Shown: one piece after another, positions 37,844 to 45,847 of the stretch
How the letters are laid out: each line of letters starts with the position of its first letter
How positions within the stretch are numbered: position 1 is the stretch's first letter
Assembly (NCBI RefSeq): GCF_003711105.1
Contig: NZ_CP023865.1
Location: forward strand, 7,237,001-7,301,000
Source: Actinoplanes teichomyceticus ATCC 31121
Lineage (GTDB): Bacteria; Actinomycetota; Actinomycetes; Mycobacteriales; Micromonosporaceae
DNA: 64,000 nt
Reading direction: 5' to 3'
Position numbers and translations under genes: made by a program
Notes under the pieces: model-generated
Databases searched by the model: none
What the model was told of the DNA's origin: nothing
What the model saw: only the letters and a program-made list of their open reading frames with translations

Positions 37844-39748
37844 ATGCGCCGCGCCACCATCGGATTGACGACTCTGCTTGTGCTGGTCAGCGGCGCGTTG
37901 GCCGGGTGCTCCGACGACGAGCCGCGGGACACCGTCGGGGCGTTCCTCGACGGCTGGAAGAGCGGCGACCTGAGCCGGGTGGGCTTCGTCACCGCCGACG
38001 GCGGCAAGATCGCGGCGAGCGAGGTGCTCACCGAGATCCGGGCGTTCTACGGCGACCTCAAGGACCAGCCGCTCGCGGTCTCGGTGGCCGGCGAGCCGAA
38101 GGTCACCGGCGACGACTCGACCACCCCGATCGACGTCAGGTGGACCCTTTCGGGGAACGTGACGTGGGCGTACCGTTCCGCCGTCCGGATGACCAAGCGC
38201 AGCGGGGACGGCTGGCAGGTGATCTGGGAGCCCGCCGTGCTGCAGCCCGACCTGGAATCGGGTGAGAAGTTCCGGCTGCGCCGGGTGCCCGCGCAGCGCG
38301 GCACGATCCTGGACGCGAACGGCAAGCCGCTGGTCGGGCCGCACGAGGTGGTGGTGATCGGGGTCAGCCCGGAGAAGATCACCAACCTGTCGTCGCTCAC
38401 CGGATCGCTGACCAAGGCGTTCCGGAAGATCGACGTGGACGTCGACCTCGCCGACCTCGCCGACCGGGTCGGCAAGGCCGACGACGGGGCGTTCCTCGAA
38501 CTGATCACTTTGCGCCGGGCCGACTACAACCGGATCCGAGATGACGTACGCCCGCTGCCCGGCACCGTCTTCCGCACGGAGACCCGGCAGCTGGCGCCCA
38601 CCCGCGCGTTCGCCCGCGCGCTGCTGGGCACCGTCGACGCCGCCACCCGCGACGACCTCGACGCCCGTCCCGCCGAGCTGACCACCGGCGACCTGGTCGG
38701 GCACGGCGGCCTGCAGGCCAGGTACGACAAGCAGCTGCGCGGCACCCCCGGCCTGTCCGTGGTGATCTCCGCCGAGGCGGCCGACGAGACGGTCCAGGAC
38801 CAGCCGGTCTTCACCGTCGAGCCGGTGAACGGCAAGTCGATCAAGGTCACCCTGGACACCGCCACCCAGAACGCCGCCGACCGGGCGCTCGCCGGACAGA
38901 AGCAGCCGAGCTCGCTGGTCGCGCTGCGGATCAGCGACGGCGCGGTGCTGGCGGTGGCGAACGGGCCGGACCCGGGCGGGGTGAACACCGCGCTGACCGG
39001 GCAGGTGCCGCCCGGCTCGACGTACAAGATGATCTCCACGTACGGGCTGCTGCAGAAGGGGGCGGTGCGGGCGGACACGCCGGTGGACTGCCCCCGGACC
39101 CGGACGGTGGACGGCCGTACCTTCAAGAACTCGGACGACGAGGAGCTCGGCACGGTGCCGTTCCACGTGGACTTCGCCAAGTCCTGCAACACCGCGTTCG
39201 TCGCTCTGGCGCCGAAGCTGGGCGCGGACGGCTTGGCCGCCGCGTCGCGCGCGCTCGGCATCGGCGGGGACTGGAACATCGGGATCGACGCGTACACCGG
39301 GAAGGTGTCCGACGGGGGCAGCCCCACCGAACTCGCCGCCGCCAGCTTCGGCCAGGGCAGCACCGCGGTCAGCCCGATCGCGATGGCGGTCGCCACCGCG
39401 GCGGTGGCCAAGGGCGGATTCCAGCCGCCCAGGCTGGTCCTCGACCCGGCGCCGGCCGCGACCGGCACGCCGGGCGCCCTGGACGCGAACGCGCTGACCG
39501 GGCTGCGGTCGATGATGCGCGAGGTGGTCACCGGCGGGACCGGAACGGCGCTGCGCGGCGTCGCGGGCGAGCCGGTGTACGGCAAGACCGGCACCGCGGA
39601 GTTCCAGAACGGCTCCGAGGACACCCACTCCTGGTTCGTCGGGTACCAGGGTGACGTGGCGTTCGCGGTGATGGTGCAGAAGGGTGGCGCGGGCAGCGAG
39701 GCGGCGGTCCCGATCGCCAAGCGGTTCCTCACCACGCTGGCCGGGTGA
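37844..39748 (+). CDS. Lipoprotein penicillin-binding transpeptidase (MecA_N type, class B)
   Basis: A 634-residue class B PBP with a lipobox: the leader RRATIGLTTLLVLVSGALAGC ends with a lipidated Cys near residue 22, so it is lipid-anchored rather than having an uncleaved helix. An NTF2-like MecA_N domain follows (GAFLDGWKSGDLSRV to VIWEPAVLQPDL), then a PBP dimerisation domain (RVPAQRGTILDANGKPL), then the transpeptidase: active-site Ser in PGSTYKMIS (S-x-x-K), SCN in FAKSCNTAF, and KTG in VYGKTGTAEF. All three motifs are intact. The domain order resembles PBP2a and actinobacterial PbpA relatives. The ATG at 37844 is preceded by GGGGGAAACC. It is alone on its strand before the gene at 39824. 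Confidence 0.92.
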   Translation: MRRATIGLTTLLVLVSGALAGCSDDEPRDTVGAFLDGWKSGDLSRVGFVTADGGKIAASEVLTEIRAFYGDLKDQPLAVSVAGEPKVTGDDSTTPIDVRWTLSGNVTWAYRSAVRMTKRSGDGWQVIWEPAVLQPDLESGEKFRLRRVPAQRGTILDANGKPLVGPHEVVVIGVSPEKITNLSSLTGSLTKAFRKIDVDVDLADLADRVGKADDGAFLELITLRRADYNRIRDDVRPLPGTVFRTETRQLAPTRAFARALLGTVDAATRDDLDARPAELTTGDLVGHGGLQARYDKQLRGTPGLSVVISAEAADETVQDQPVFTVEPVNGKSIKVTLDTATQNAADRALAGQKQPSSLVALRISDGAVLAVANGPDPGGVNTALTGQVPPGSTYKMISTYGLLQKGAVRADTPVDCPRTRTVDGRTFKNSDDEELGTVPFHVDFAKSCNTAFVALAPKLGADGLAAASRALGIGGDWNIGIDAYTGKVSDGGSPTELAAASFGQGSTAVSPIAMAVATAAVAKGGFQPPRLVLDPAPAATGTPGALDANALTGLRSMMREVVTGGTGTALRGVAGEPVYGKTGTAEFQNGSEDTHSWFVGYQGDVAFAVMVQKGGAGSEAAVPIAKRFLTTLAG

Positions 39749-39823
39749 CGACGCCGGAGGCCGTCGGCGGTCCGACCGCGGAGCGTCATTGACCGAACAC
39801 AATGGAGCATGCACGATCGCGGT

Positions 39824-40618
39824 ATGCGAATGGAGAACGATCCTCGCGGGCTCGACGAGGTCGTCGCCGAGGCCGGCCTGGGCGACCTCTTCGGGCGCTA
39901 CCGCTCCAGCCTGGGCCTCGACGTCTCCACCGCCGTGGCCTGCGCCGTCCTCGGCGTCGTCCTGCTCACCGCCGGGGCCGGCGCGCCCGCGGTGATGGCG
40001 CTCGGCGTGGTCTTCCTGGCGCTCGGCGCGCTGTGCGGATGGCTGGCCCGGCGCAAGTTCACCACCTGCCGGTACGTCTATGCCAACGGCACGCTGACCA
40101 CCGACCACCGGGGCGCCGTCACCTCGGTGGTCATCTGGACCGACGTCGCCCACCTGCGCATCTGGGTCCGGGTGGTCAACCTGATCACCGCGTACGCGGA
40201 GGTCCTGCAATGCCGACTGGTGCTGACCGGCGGCGAGGTCATCGACCTGGCCAAGCCCCGCTACAAGGACAAACCGGAACTGGTCGCGTTCGTGGAGGAG
40301 CACGTGAGCGCGGCGCTGTACCCGCGCAAGGTGGACGAGGTGGTCCGGACCGGCGCGGCCACCTTCGGCCCCCTGACCCTGACCGACGCCGGCGTCGGTC
40401 ACGGCGAGGTGCTCGCCGCCTGGTCCGCCATCACGAAGGCGGAGGTCGGCAAGACCAGGCTGAGGATCTGGACGGACGGCCGACGGCCGCTCGTCTCGGT
40501 GCACCTGCGCGACGTCCCGGACCTGGCCATCCTGCGGCACATGCTGCAGCACTGGCCGGTCGCGCCGGCGGACGGCACGTCCCCGGCGACCGAACCGGAT
40601 CCGCAGATCCGGGACTGA
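39824..40618 (+). CDS. Membrane protein with PH-like soluble domain (unrecognised family)
   Basis: A 264-residue protein with two hydrophobic helices (about residues 35-52 and 55-75) after a short N-terminus, then a soluble part with alternating strands (RYVYANGTLTTDHRGAVTSVVIWTDV; RLVLTGGEVIDLAK) that resemble tandem PH-like folds. The family name is uncertain (DUF6585-like). The start is ambiguous: ATG 39809 has GGAG only one base away; ATG 39824 lies where a leaderless start would be if TTGACC (39789-39794) is the -35 and cacgat (39812-39817) the -10; ATG 39830 is also in frame. Confidence 0.7.
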   Translation: MRMENDPRGLDEVVAEAGLGDLFGRYRSSLGLDVSTAVACAVLGVVLLTAGAGAPAVMALGVVFLALGALCGWLARRKFTTCRYVYANGTLTTDHRGAVTSVVIWTDVAHLRIWVRVVNLITAYAEVLQCRLVLTGGEVIDLAKPRYKDKPELVAFVEEHVSAALYPRKVDEVVRTGAATFGPLTLTDAGVGHGEVLAAWSAITKAEVGKTRLRIWTDGRRPLVSVHLRDVPDLAILRHMLQHWPVAPADGTSPATEPDPQIRD

Positions 40619-41137
40619 CCCGGCGGCCGCGCGGCGAACGAGCCGCAGGCCGCCGCGCAATCCGGGAACAGCCAGCGGCGGCCGGACGAGCCGGAAACGG
40701 CCAACGTCCGCCGCGCGATCGTGCCCGGCGCGCCACGTGACCGACAGCGAGCGTCGGCCAGGGCGAAGCGTGCCCGGCGCGGCACGTGACCGACAGCGAG
40801 CGTCGGCCAGGGCGAAGCGTGCCCGGCGCGGCACGTGACCGACAGCGAGCGTCGGCCAGGGCGAAGCGTGCCCGGCGCGGCACGTGACCGACAGCGAGCG
40901 TCGGCCAGGGCGAAGCGTGCCCGGCGCGGCACGTGACCGACAGCGAGCGTCGGCCAGGGCGAAGCGTGCCCGGCGCGGCACGTGACCGACAGCGAGCGTC
41001 GGCCAGGGCGAAGCGTGCCCGGCCCGGCACGTGACCGACAGCGAGCGTCGGCCAGGGCGAAGCGTGCCCGGCCCGGCACGTGACCGACAGCGAGCGTCAG
41101 CCAGGGCGAGCGGAGCGACGGGCCCCCGGCCCGGCCC
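40619..41137. other. Convergent intergenic region dominated by a repeat array
   Basis: About 520 bases between two stop codons, mostly taken up by the 49-bp array at 40719-41110. Open frames crossing it arise only because the unit lacks stop codons in several frames; they are not genes. Confidence 0.7.
40719..41110. repeat. 49-bp tandem repeat, about eight copies
   Basis: The element gtgaccgacagcgagcgtcg recurs at 40737, 40786, 40835, 40884, 40933, 40982, 41031 and 41080, exactly 49 bases apart; the rest of the unit reads gccagggcgaagcgtgcccgg then cgcggcac or cccggcac. Copies 1-5 are almost identical, the last two differ at one base, and copy 8 is broken at its end. Each unit can form CGTGCC-6-GGCACG and a smaller CGAC-7-GTCG hairpin. 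Confidence 0.95.
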
Positions 41138-43072
41138 TCAGGCCGCGCCGGGTGGGAGCCCCGGGTCGAAGCGGGGCGCGCGCACGGCGAGCGCGCCGGT
41201 CATCGGCGGGTCCGCGGGCGGGCGCGGGCGCAGCATCCCGGGCCGGGTGGCCGGCAGCGGCTCCGAGTCGAGCAGTGGAGCGGAGCCGAGCGGGCGGGAC
41301 AGCAGCCGCACCCCGGGGCGTTCCGGCTCGGACGCCGGCACCGCCGTGAGCACCGCCGCGCCGTCGCCGGAAGCGCCGGTGTCGGCCGCCTCCCGCTCCA
41401 CGGCCTCGGCGGGCTCCACGGCCTCGGCAGGCTCCACGGCCTCGGCGGACTGCACCGCGGCCGGGTTCTCGTCCGGCTCCGGGTCCGGCTCCGGGTCCGG
41501 CTCCGGGTCCGGGTCCGGGTCGGCCGCCTCCTGGGCGACAGGGGCCACGGCCTCGGCAACCGCCGCACCCTCCGGCTCCCGCGCCGGCGTCCCGGTGGGC
41601 GCACCGGGAGGCATCCCGGCTACCGGCTCCCGCGCGGGCGTCCCGGTGGCCGGACCGGCCGGCATCCCGGCTACCGGCTCCCTCGCCGGCGCGGAGTCGC
41701 CGGACGGCTCATCCGACGTCCCGGGCGCATCCGCGCCGCCCGGGTGCGTGACAGCCCGCTCCGTGTCCGGCTCGACGGGCCACCCCTCCGACGGCCGGGT
41801 GAGCGACCCCGGGTCAGCCTCCAGCTCGCCGCGGTCCGCAACCGGCGCCGGCTCCGGAACCACACCCACCGATCCGGAGCCGTCCGCGGCCCCCGCCGGA
41901 CCCGGCACGGCCGGCGATCCGAGGTGGCCCGCGGCCCCCTCCGGCCCCGGGAGCACACCCACCGGCCCGGAGCCGTCCGCGGCCCCCTCCCGCGCCGGCA
42001 CAGCGGCCGCGATCCCGGCATCCCCCGCAGGCTCCGGCACCGGGACGACGGCGGCCGGCGGCACGGATCCTCCGGCGGCGGCCGGCGCGTCCCCGGAAGC
42101 CCGGGCCTCGCCCTGGTTCGCCAGGTCGCGGCGCGCGGCGATCAGGTCCGGCCGGGGCGTCACCGTCCGGACCGGCGCCAACCCGCTGACCAGCGCCGAC
42201 GTGATCTCCCCGGCGTAGCGGCCGTCCGGGTCGTAGTCCGGGTCGAAGACGGTGATCTCCACGCCGAGGCAGTGCGGCGACTCGACCAGGCCGGTGAGCA
42301 GCAGTTCCAGCTCGGGAAAGGCGATCCCGCCGGGGTCCGGCGCGTCCACCGCCGGCATCACCGCCGGGTCGAGCACGTCGACGTCCACATGCACCCAGTA
42401 CCCGGCGCAGTCGACGAGCTGGTCGCGCGCCCACTGTGCGCTGCGGGCGGCGCCCTCGGCGCGCAGCATCGGCACCGGGCGGGTCACTATCCCGGCGGCC
42501 TGCAGGTCCAGGCGGTACTCGTCCTGCGCCCGGATGCCCAGCACCACCACGTCGATGTCCCGGAAGTACGGCCGGCGGCTCTCGATCGCCGCCAGGTTGG
42601 CCTGCCCGCGGCCGGTGACCAGGGCCAGGTCCTCGCCGGCCGCCGCGCCGACATAGGACGCGTTGCCGGGATGCCGGAAGTCGGAGTGGCCGTCCACGAA
42701 GACCAGCCCGATCCGGCCGCCGACCGCCTCGCCCAGCCGGTGCATGGCCAGGCCGGACCCGATCAGGATCGAGCAGTCACCGCCGAGCACCACCGGGAAC
42801 TCGCCGCCGTCGATGATCGCGCCGATCCGGTCGGCCAGCGCCCGGGAGTACGCCGCGATCTCCGCGGCGTGCGCGACGCCGTCGCCGGGGCGCCAGTCAC
42901 CCGGGTCGTACCGGGGCGGGGTGAGGCAGCCGGCGTCCCGGGCGCCGAGCCGGGGCAGCAGACCGTGGTCGCGGAGGGCGCCGGGCGCCTTGGCGCAGCC
43001 CGGCACCGACGTCGCGGTCGGCGGGCGCAGGCCGAGATTGGACGGCGCGTCCAGAACGGCGATGCGTCGCAC
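41138..43072 (-). CDS. Arginase/agmatinase-family protein with a long disordered C-terminal tail
   Basis: A 644-residue protein. Residues 1 to about 310 are an arginase-fold ureohydrolase with the manganese motifs GGDCSILIG (GGDHS in classical arginases; the His position is Cys here), VDGHSDFRH (D-x-H-x-D) and HVDVDVLDP (D-x-D), plus the end-of-fold E-I-T-V-F-D-P. Residues about 330-644 are a Pro/Ala/Glu/Gly/Asp-rich tail made of imperfect repeats such as AEAVEP, DPEPDPEPD and GMPAGPATGTPAREPVA. The tail reads in the same frame with normal GC3 but has no fold signal. The GTG at 43072 follows GGGAGGG. Substrate unknown: other family members act on formiminoglutamate or agmatine. Confidence 0.85.
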   Translation of the reverse strand: MRRIAVLDAPSNLGLRPPTATSVPGCAKAPGALRDHGLLPRLGARDAGCLTPPRYDPGDWRPGDGVAHAAEIAAYSRALADRIGAIIDGGEFPVVLGGDCSILIGSGLAMHRLGEAVGGRIGLVFVDGHSDFRHPGNASYVGAAAGEDLALVTGRGQANLAAIESRRPYFRDIDVVVLGIRAQDEYRLDLQAAGIVTRPVPMLRAEGAARSAQWARDQLVDCAGYWVHVDVDVLDPAVMPAVDAPDPGGIAFPELELLLTGLVESPHCLGVEITVFDPDYDPDGRYAGEITSALVSGLAPVRTVTPRPDLIAARRDLANQGEARASGDAPAAAGGSVPPAAVVPVPEPAGDAGIAAAVPAREGAADGSGPVGVLPGPEGAAGHLGSPAVPGPAGAADGSGSVGVVPEPAPVADRGELEADPGSLTRPSEGWPVEPDTERAVTHPGGADAPGTSDEPSGDSAPAREPVAGMPAGPATGTPAREPVAGMPPGAPTGTPAREPEGAAVAEAVAPVAQEAADPDPDPEPDPEPDPEPDENPAAVQSAEAVEPAEAVEPAEAVEREAADTGASGDGAAVLTAVPASEPERPGVRLLSRPLGSAPLLDSEPLPATRPGMLRPRPPADPPMTGALAVRAPRFDPGLPPGAA

Positions 43073-43105
43073 GACGCCCTCCCGCTTGTCTCGTAGCTGT
43101 CGGGT

Positions 43106-44044
43106 CTAGAAGAGCGCGCTGGCCAGTGCGCGCCGCGCGCCGGCCACCGCCGGGTCGTCCGGTCCGGCCACGGTGAACAGCGACAGCAGGTGCTTGCGCA
43201 CGACCTCACGGTCGTCCCCGCTGGTCCGCTTGACCAGCGCGACCAACCGGGCGTACGCATCCGCGGCCTGGCCGTTGAGCACCTCGATGTCGGCGGCGAG
43301 CCGCTGGGCCTCCAGGTCGTCGGGGTCGGCCGCGGCGCGGGCCAGCACCGACGCCGGGTCCTGGCCGCTGATCCGGCGGTACAGCTCCACCTGGGCCAGC
43401 CCGGACTCGGCGGCCGCGTCGGTCGGCGACTCGGCCAGGATCTTCCGGTACGCCGCCTCGGCCGCGTCCAGGTCACCGACCATCAGCGCGTCGTCGGCGG
43501 CGTCGAGTCGCGGGTCCTCCGGGGCGGGCGCGCCACCGCTGACCCCGGCGGCCTTGAGCACCGCGTCGATGTACTGCTTGACCTGGCTCTCCGGCAGCAC
43601 CCCGGTGAAGCCCTCGACCGGCTGCCCGCCGATCACCGCGAGCACCATCGGGATGCCCTGCACCCGGAAGACCTGGGCGAGCCGCGGGTTGGCGTCCACA
43701 TCGACCCGGCCGAGCACCCATGCGCCCTGCCCGGCCACGGCCAGCTTCTCCAGCACCGGGGAGAGCTGCTTGCACGGCCCGCACCAGTCGGCCCAGAAGT
43801 CGAGGATCACCGGAGTGGTGAGCGACCGCTCCAGCACGGTGCTCTGGAAATTGGCCTCGGTGACATCGATGATCGTTTCCGGGGCCAGGCCCGGCAGGGT
43901 GCCCGGCACCGTGCCGGCCGGGTCGCCGTCGGAAGCGGCGGGACGGCTCGGCGCGGCCGGTGCGGCCGGCGCCGGGGTACGCAGCGCGCTGAGATCGACC
44001 GCGCCGCGGGTGAAGATCGACGGAGTGGTCCGTGGGTCGCTCAT
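43106..44044 (-). CDS. Thioredoxin-TPR co-chaperone (CnoX/YbbN-like)
   Basis: A 312-residue protein. A Pro/Ala-rich N-terminus (about 60 residues) precedes a thioredoxin domain with VILDFWADWCGPCKQLSPVLEKLA, whose CxxC is intact (some CnoX homologues lack it). VDVDANPRLAQVFRVQGIPMVL completes the fold. The C-terminal half is TPR-like (DAALMVGDLDAAEAAYRKIL, EAQRLAADIEVLNGQ). CnoX/YbbN combine these domains and protect substrates from overoxidation while passing them to GroEL. The ATG is at 44044 and the arginase-like gene follows after 33 bases, so the two may be co-transcribed. Confidence 0.9.
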   Translation of the reverse strand: MSDPRTTPSIFTRGAVDLSALRTPAPAAPAAPSRPAASDGDPAGTVPGTLPGLAPETIIDVTEANFQSTVLERSLTTPVILDFWADWCGPCKQLSPVLEKLAVAGQGAWVLGRVDVDANPRLAQVFRVQGIPMVLAVIGGQPVEGFTGVLPESQVKQYIDAVLKAAGVSGGAPAPEDPRLDAADDALMVGDLDAAEAAYRKILAESPTDAAAESGLAQVELYRRISGQDPASVLARAAADPDDLEAQRLAADIEVLNGQAADAYARLVALVKRTSGDDREVVRKHLLSLFTVAGPDDPAVAGARRALASALF

Positions 44045-44108
44045 GGTTACCTAGTCTTGCATGATGTCCGGCCTGTTCGTGTCGCCGCCGGGCGGCCGAT
44101 ATCGGACG

Positions 44109-45050
44109 TCACAGAGCCGTGTCGCGGTCGCCGGCCCGGACCGGACCGCTCAGGTAGCGCACGCCGGTGGCGTCCTCGGAGACACGCCACAGCCGTTCGG
44201 CCAGCGCGGGATCGTCGGCGGGCGCCACCACCGGGTCGAAGTGCACCCGTAGGTCCGTTTTCCGGGCGTGCGGGCCGAGGACGACGCCGGTCCGCGCGTC
44301 CGGGCTGGTGGCCGCGAACGCCAGCGGCAGGGTGCCCTGTTCGGCGGTGCGCGCCAGCGGCACCGTGGCGACCGCCAGGAAGGCGCGCTGCACGAAGCCC
44401 CGCGCGGTGTCGTGCATCGGCGTGGTGGCCATGCCGGGGTGGGCGACGAAGCTGCGCACCGGGCTGCCGGCCTGGCGCAGGCGCCGGTCCAGCTCGGCTC
44501 CGAAGAGCACGTTGGCCAGCTTGCTCTCGGTGTAGGCCCGGTTGGCCGACCACGAGCCGGCGGCGGTGAGATCGCGGAACGGGTGCGGGACCCGGAACCG
44601 CTTGTAGAAGTTGGACGCCACCGCCACCACGCGCGGGTCGCGGCCGGGCCGGAACAGGTCCAGCAGCAGCCCGGTCAGCGCGAAGGCGCCGAGGTGGTTG
44701 GTGGCGAAGACCCGCTCGTACCCCTGCGGGGTGAGCGACCGCTGCTGCGCCCCGATGCCGGCGTTGTTGACCAGCACGTCCACGGTCCGGCCGTCGGCGC
44801 GCAGCCGGTCGGCGAAGCGCCGCACCGACGTCAGGTCGCCGAGGTCGATCTCGCGCACCTCGAGGTCTCCGGCCAGACCGGCGCGGACGCGGTCGGCCTT
44901 GGCCACGTCACGCACCGCCATGACGACCGACGCGCCGCGCCGGGCGAGCTCGCGGGTCAGCACCAGGCCGAGCCCGCTGCTGGCGCCGGTGACCACCACG
45001 GTCCGGCCGGTCTGATCCGGCATGTCGTCGAAATTCCAGGTGATGGCCAT
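44109..45050 (-). CDS. Short-chain dehydrogenase/reductase
   Basis: A 313-residue SDR with TGASSGLG as the cofactor-binding glycine motif, LVNNAGIG, a Ser/Asn in VVAVASNFYK and the catalytic YTESK (Y-x-x-x-K). Length and the ANVLF helix are those of the retinol/protochlorophyllide-reductase-like group acting on hydrophobic alcohols; the substrate is not known. The ATG at 45050 follows GGAGGG. It is divergent from a TetR gene, whose two operators sit in the 64-base gap, so it is probably the regulated target. Confidence 0.9.
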   Translation of the reverse strand: MAITWNFDDMPDQTGRTVVVTGASSGLGLVLTRELARRGASVVMAVRDVAKADRVRAGLAGDLEVREIDLGDLTSVRRFADRLRADGRTVDVLVNNAGIGAQQRSLTPQGYERVFATNHLGAFALTGLLLDLFRPGRDPRVVAVASNFYKRFRVPHPFRDLTAAGSWSANRAYTESKLANVLFGAELDRRLRQAGSPVRSFVAHPGMATTPMHDTARGFVQRAFLAVATVPLARTAEQGTLPLAFAATSPDARTGVVLGPHARKTDLRVHFDPVVAPADDPALAERLWRVSEDATGVRYLSGPVRAGDRDTAL

Positions 45051-45070
45051 GATCGCCCTCCAGGACAGAA

Positions 45071-45085
45071 CGGATAGATTATCCG
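45071..45085. promoter_or_regulatory. TetR operator 1
   Basis: CGGATA-GAT-TATCCG, a perfect 6-3-6 palindrome located 21 bases upstream of the SDR start. Confidence 0.7.
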
Positions 45086-45111
45086 CTGAGGTCCCGACCG
45101 TACCACGGAAG

Positions 45112-45126
45112 CGGATGAACTATCCT
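45112..45126. promoter_or_regulatory. TetR operator 2
   Basis: An imperfect copy of operator 1 (CGGATGAACTATCCT), 41 bases downstream and in the same orientation. Both copies are followed by CTGAG. It covers the ATG at 45115 and contains TATCCT, a possible -10 just before GTG 45133. Confidence 0.65.
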
Positions 45127-45684
45127 CTGAGAGTGACTCTCCGCGCAGATTCGGCTCGGGTACGCACCCGGATGCTCGCCGCCGCCCGCGCCCGCGTCGA
45201 CGCCGGCGACCTGGAACTGCCGATGAACGCCATCGCCAAGGACGCCGGCGTGGGGGTCGGCACGATGTACCGGCACTTCGCCACCCGGCGGGCGCTGCTG
45301 GAGGCGCTCGCCACGGAGAGTCTCCGGGAGCTCGCGTACGAGGCCGGCGCCGCCGCGACGAGCCCGGACATCGGCGCCGGCCTGGCCGCCCTGATCAAGG
45401 CGACGCTGCGCCGGCAGCTGAGCGACCCGGCGCTGGCCGGCGTGCTCGCCTCCGGCGACGTGGAGTGTGCGGACACGCGTGGGCTCCTCGCGGAGCTGAT
45501 GGCGGCGGCGCAGCGCGTGCTGGCCCGGGCCCGCGCCGAGGGGGCGATCCGCGCCGATGTCACCCCGGACGACCTGCGCCGGCTCACCTGCGGCATCCGG
45601 TACGCGGTGACCAGCGGCGACGACGAGGACGGCACCGCCCTCGACCGCTACCTGGAGATCCTGATGCGCGGCCTGCACCCGTAG
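45115..45684 (+). CDS. TetR-family repressor
   Basis: A 189-residue TetR protein with the helix-turn-helix LPMNAIAKDAGVGVGTMYRHFATRRALLEAL near residues 42-70 and an all-helical ligand domain. It probably represses the divergent SDR and itself through the two CGGATA-type operators. The start is uncertain: ATG 45115 lies inside operator 2 and has only a weak AAG upstream; GTG 45133 (VTLRADSARVR) would be leaderless, with TATCCT (45121-45126) at the -10 position. The ligand is unknown; the nearby SDR substrate is a guess. The gene's last codons and stop are duplicated in the downstream repeat array. Confidence 0.85.
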   Translation: MNYPLRVTLRADSARVRTRMLAAARARVDAGDLELPMNAIAKDAGVGVGTMYRHFATRRALLEALATESLRELAYEAGAAATSPDIGAGLAALIKATLRRQLSDPALAGVLASGDVECADTRGLLAELMAAAQRVLARARAEGAIRADVTPDDLRRLTCGIRYAVTSGDDEDGTALDRYLEILMRGLHP

Positions 45685-45816
45685 CGAGGACACAGCCCGG
45701 ACACGACCGGGACCCGACGCGCGGCCTGCACCCCCAGCGAGGACACGACCCGGACACGACCGGGACCCGACGCGCGGCCTGCACCCCCAGCGAAAACACG
45801 GCCCGGACACGACCGG
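45666..45816. repeat. 53-bp tandem repeat derived from the TetR gene 3' end
   Basis: Units start at gcgcggcctgcaccc at 45666, 45719 and 45772, 53 bases apart. The first copy is the end of the TetR coding sequence plus its TAG stop; in copies 2 and 3 the stop position reads CAG. Each continues with gcgaggacac and cccggacacgaccgg. Confidence 0.9.
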
Positions 45817-45847
45817 AAACGGATCCGGCCGCGGCGGGCGGCAGCCG

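Noticed and set aside
37808..40981. Open frame of about 1050 codons on the minus strand crossing the PBP gene and the 49-bp repeats
   Set aside because: It is antisense to two real genes and its N-terminal part is only the translated repeat array; no conserved motif.
40719..41110. Possible CRISPR array
   Set aside because: The units are directly contiguous 49-bp repeats with no variable spacers, and no cas gene is present.
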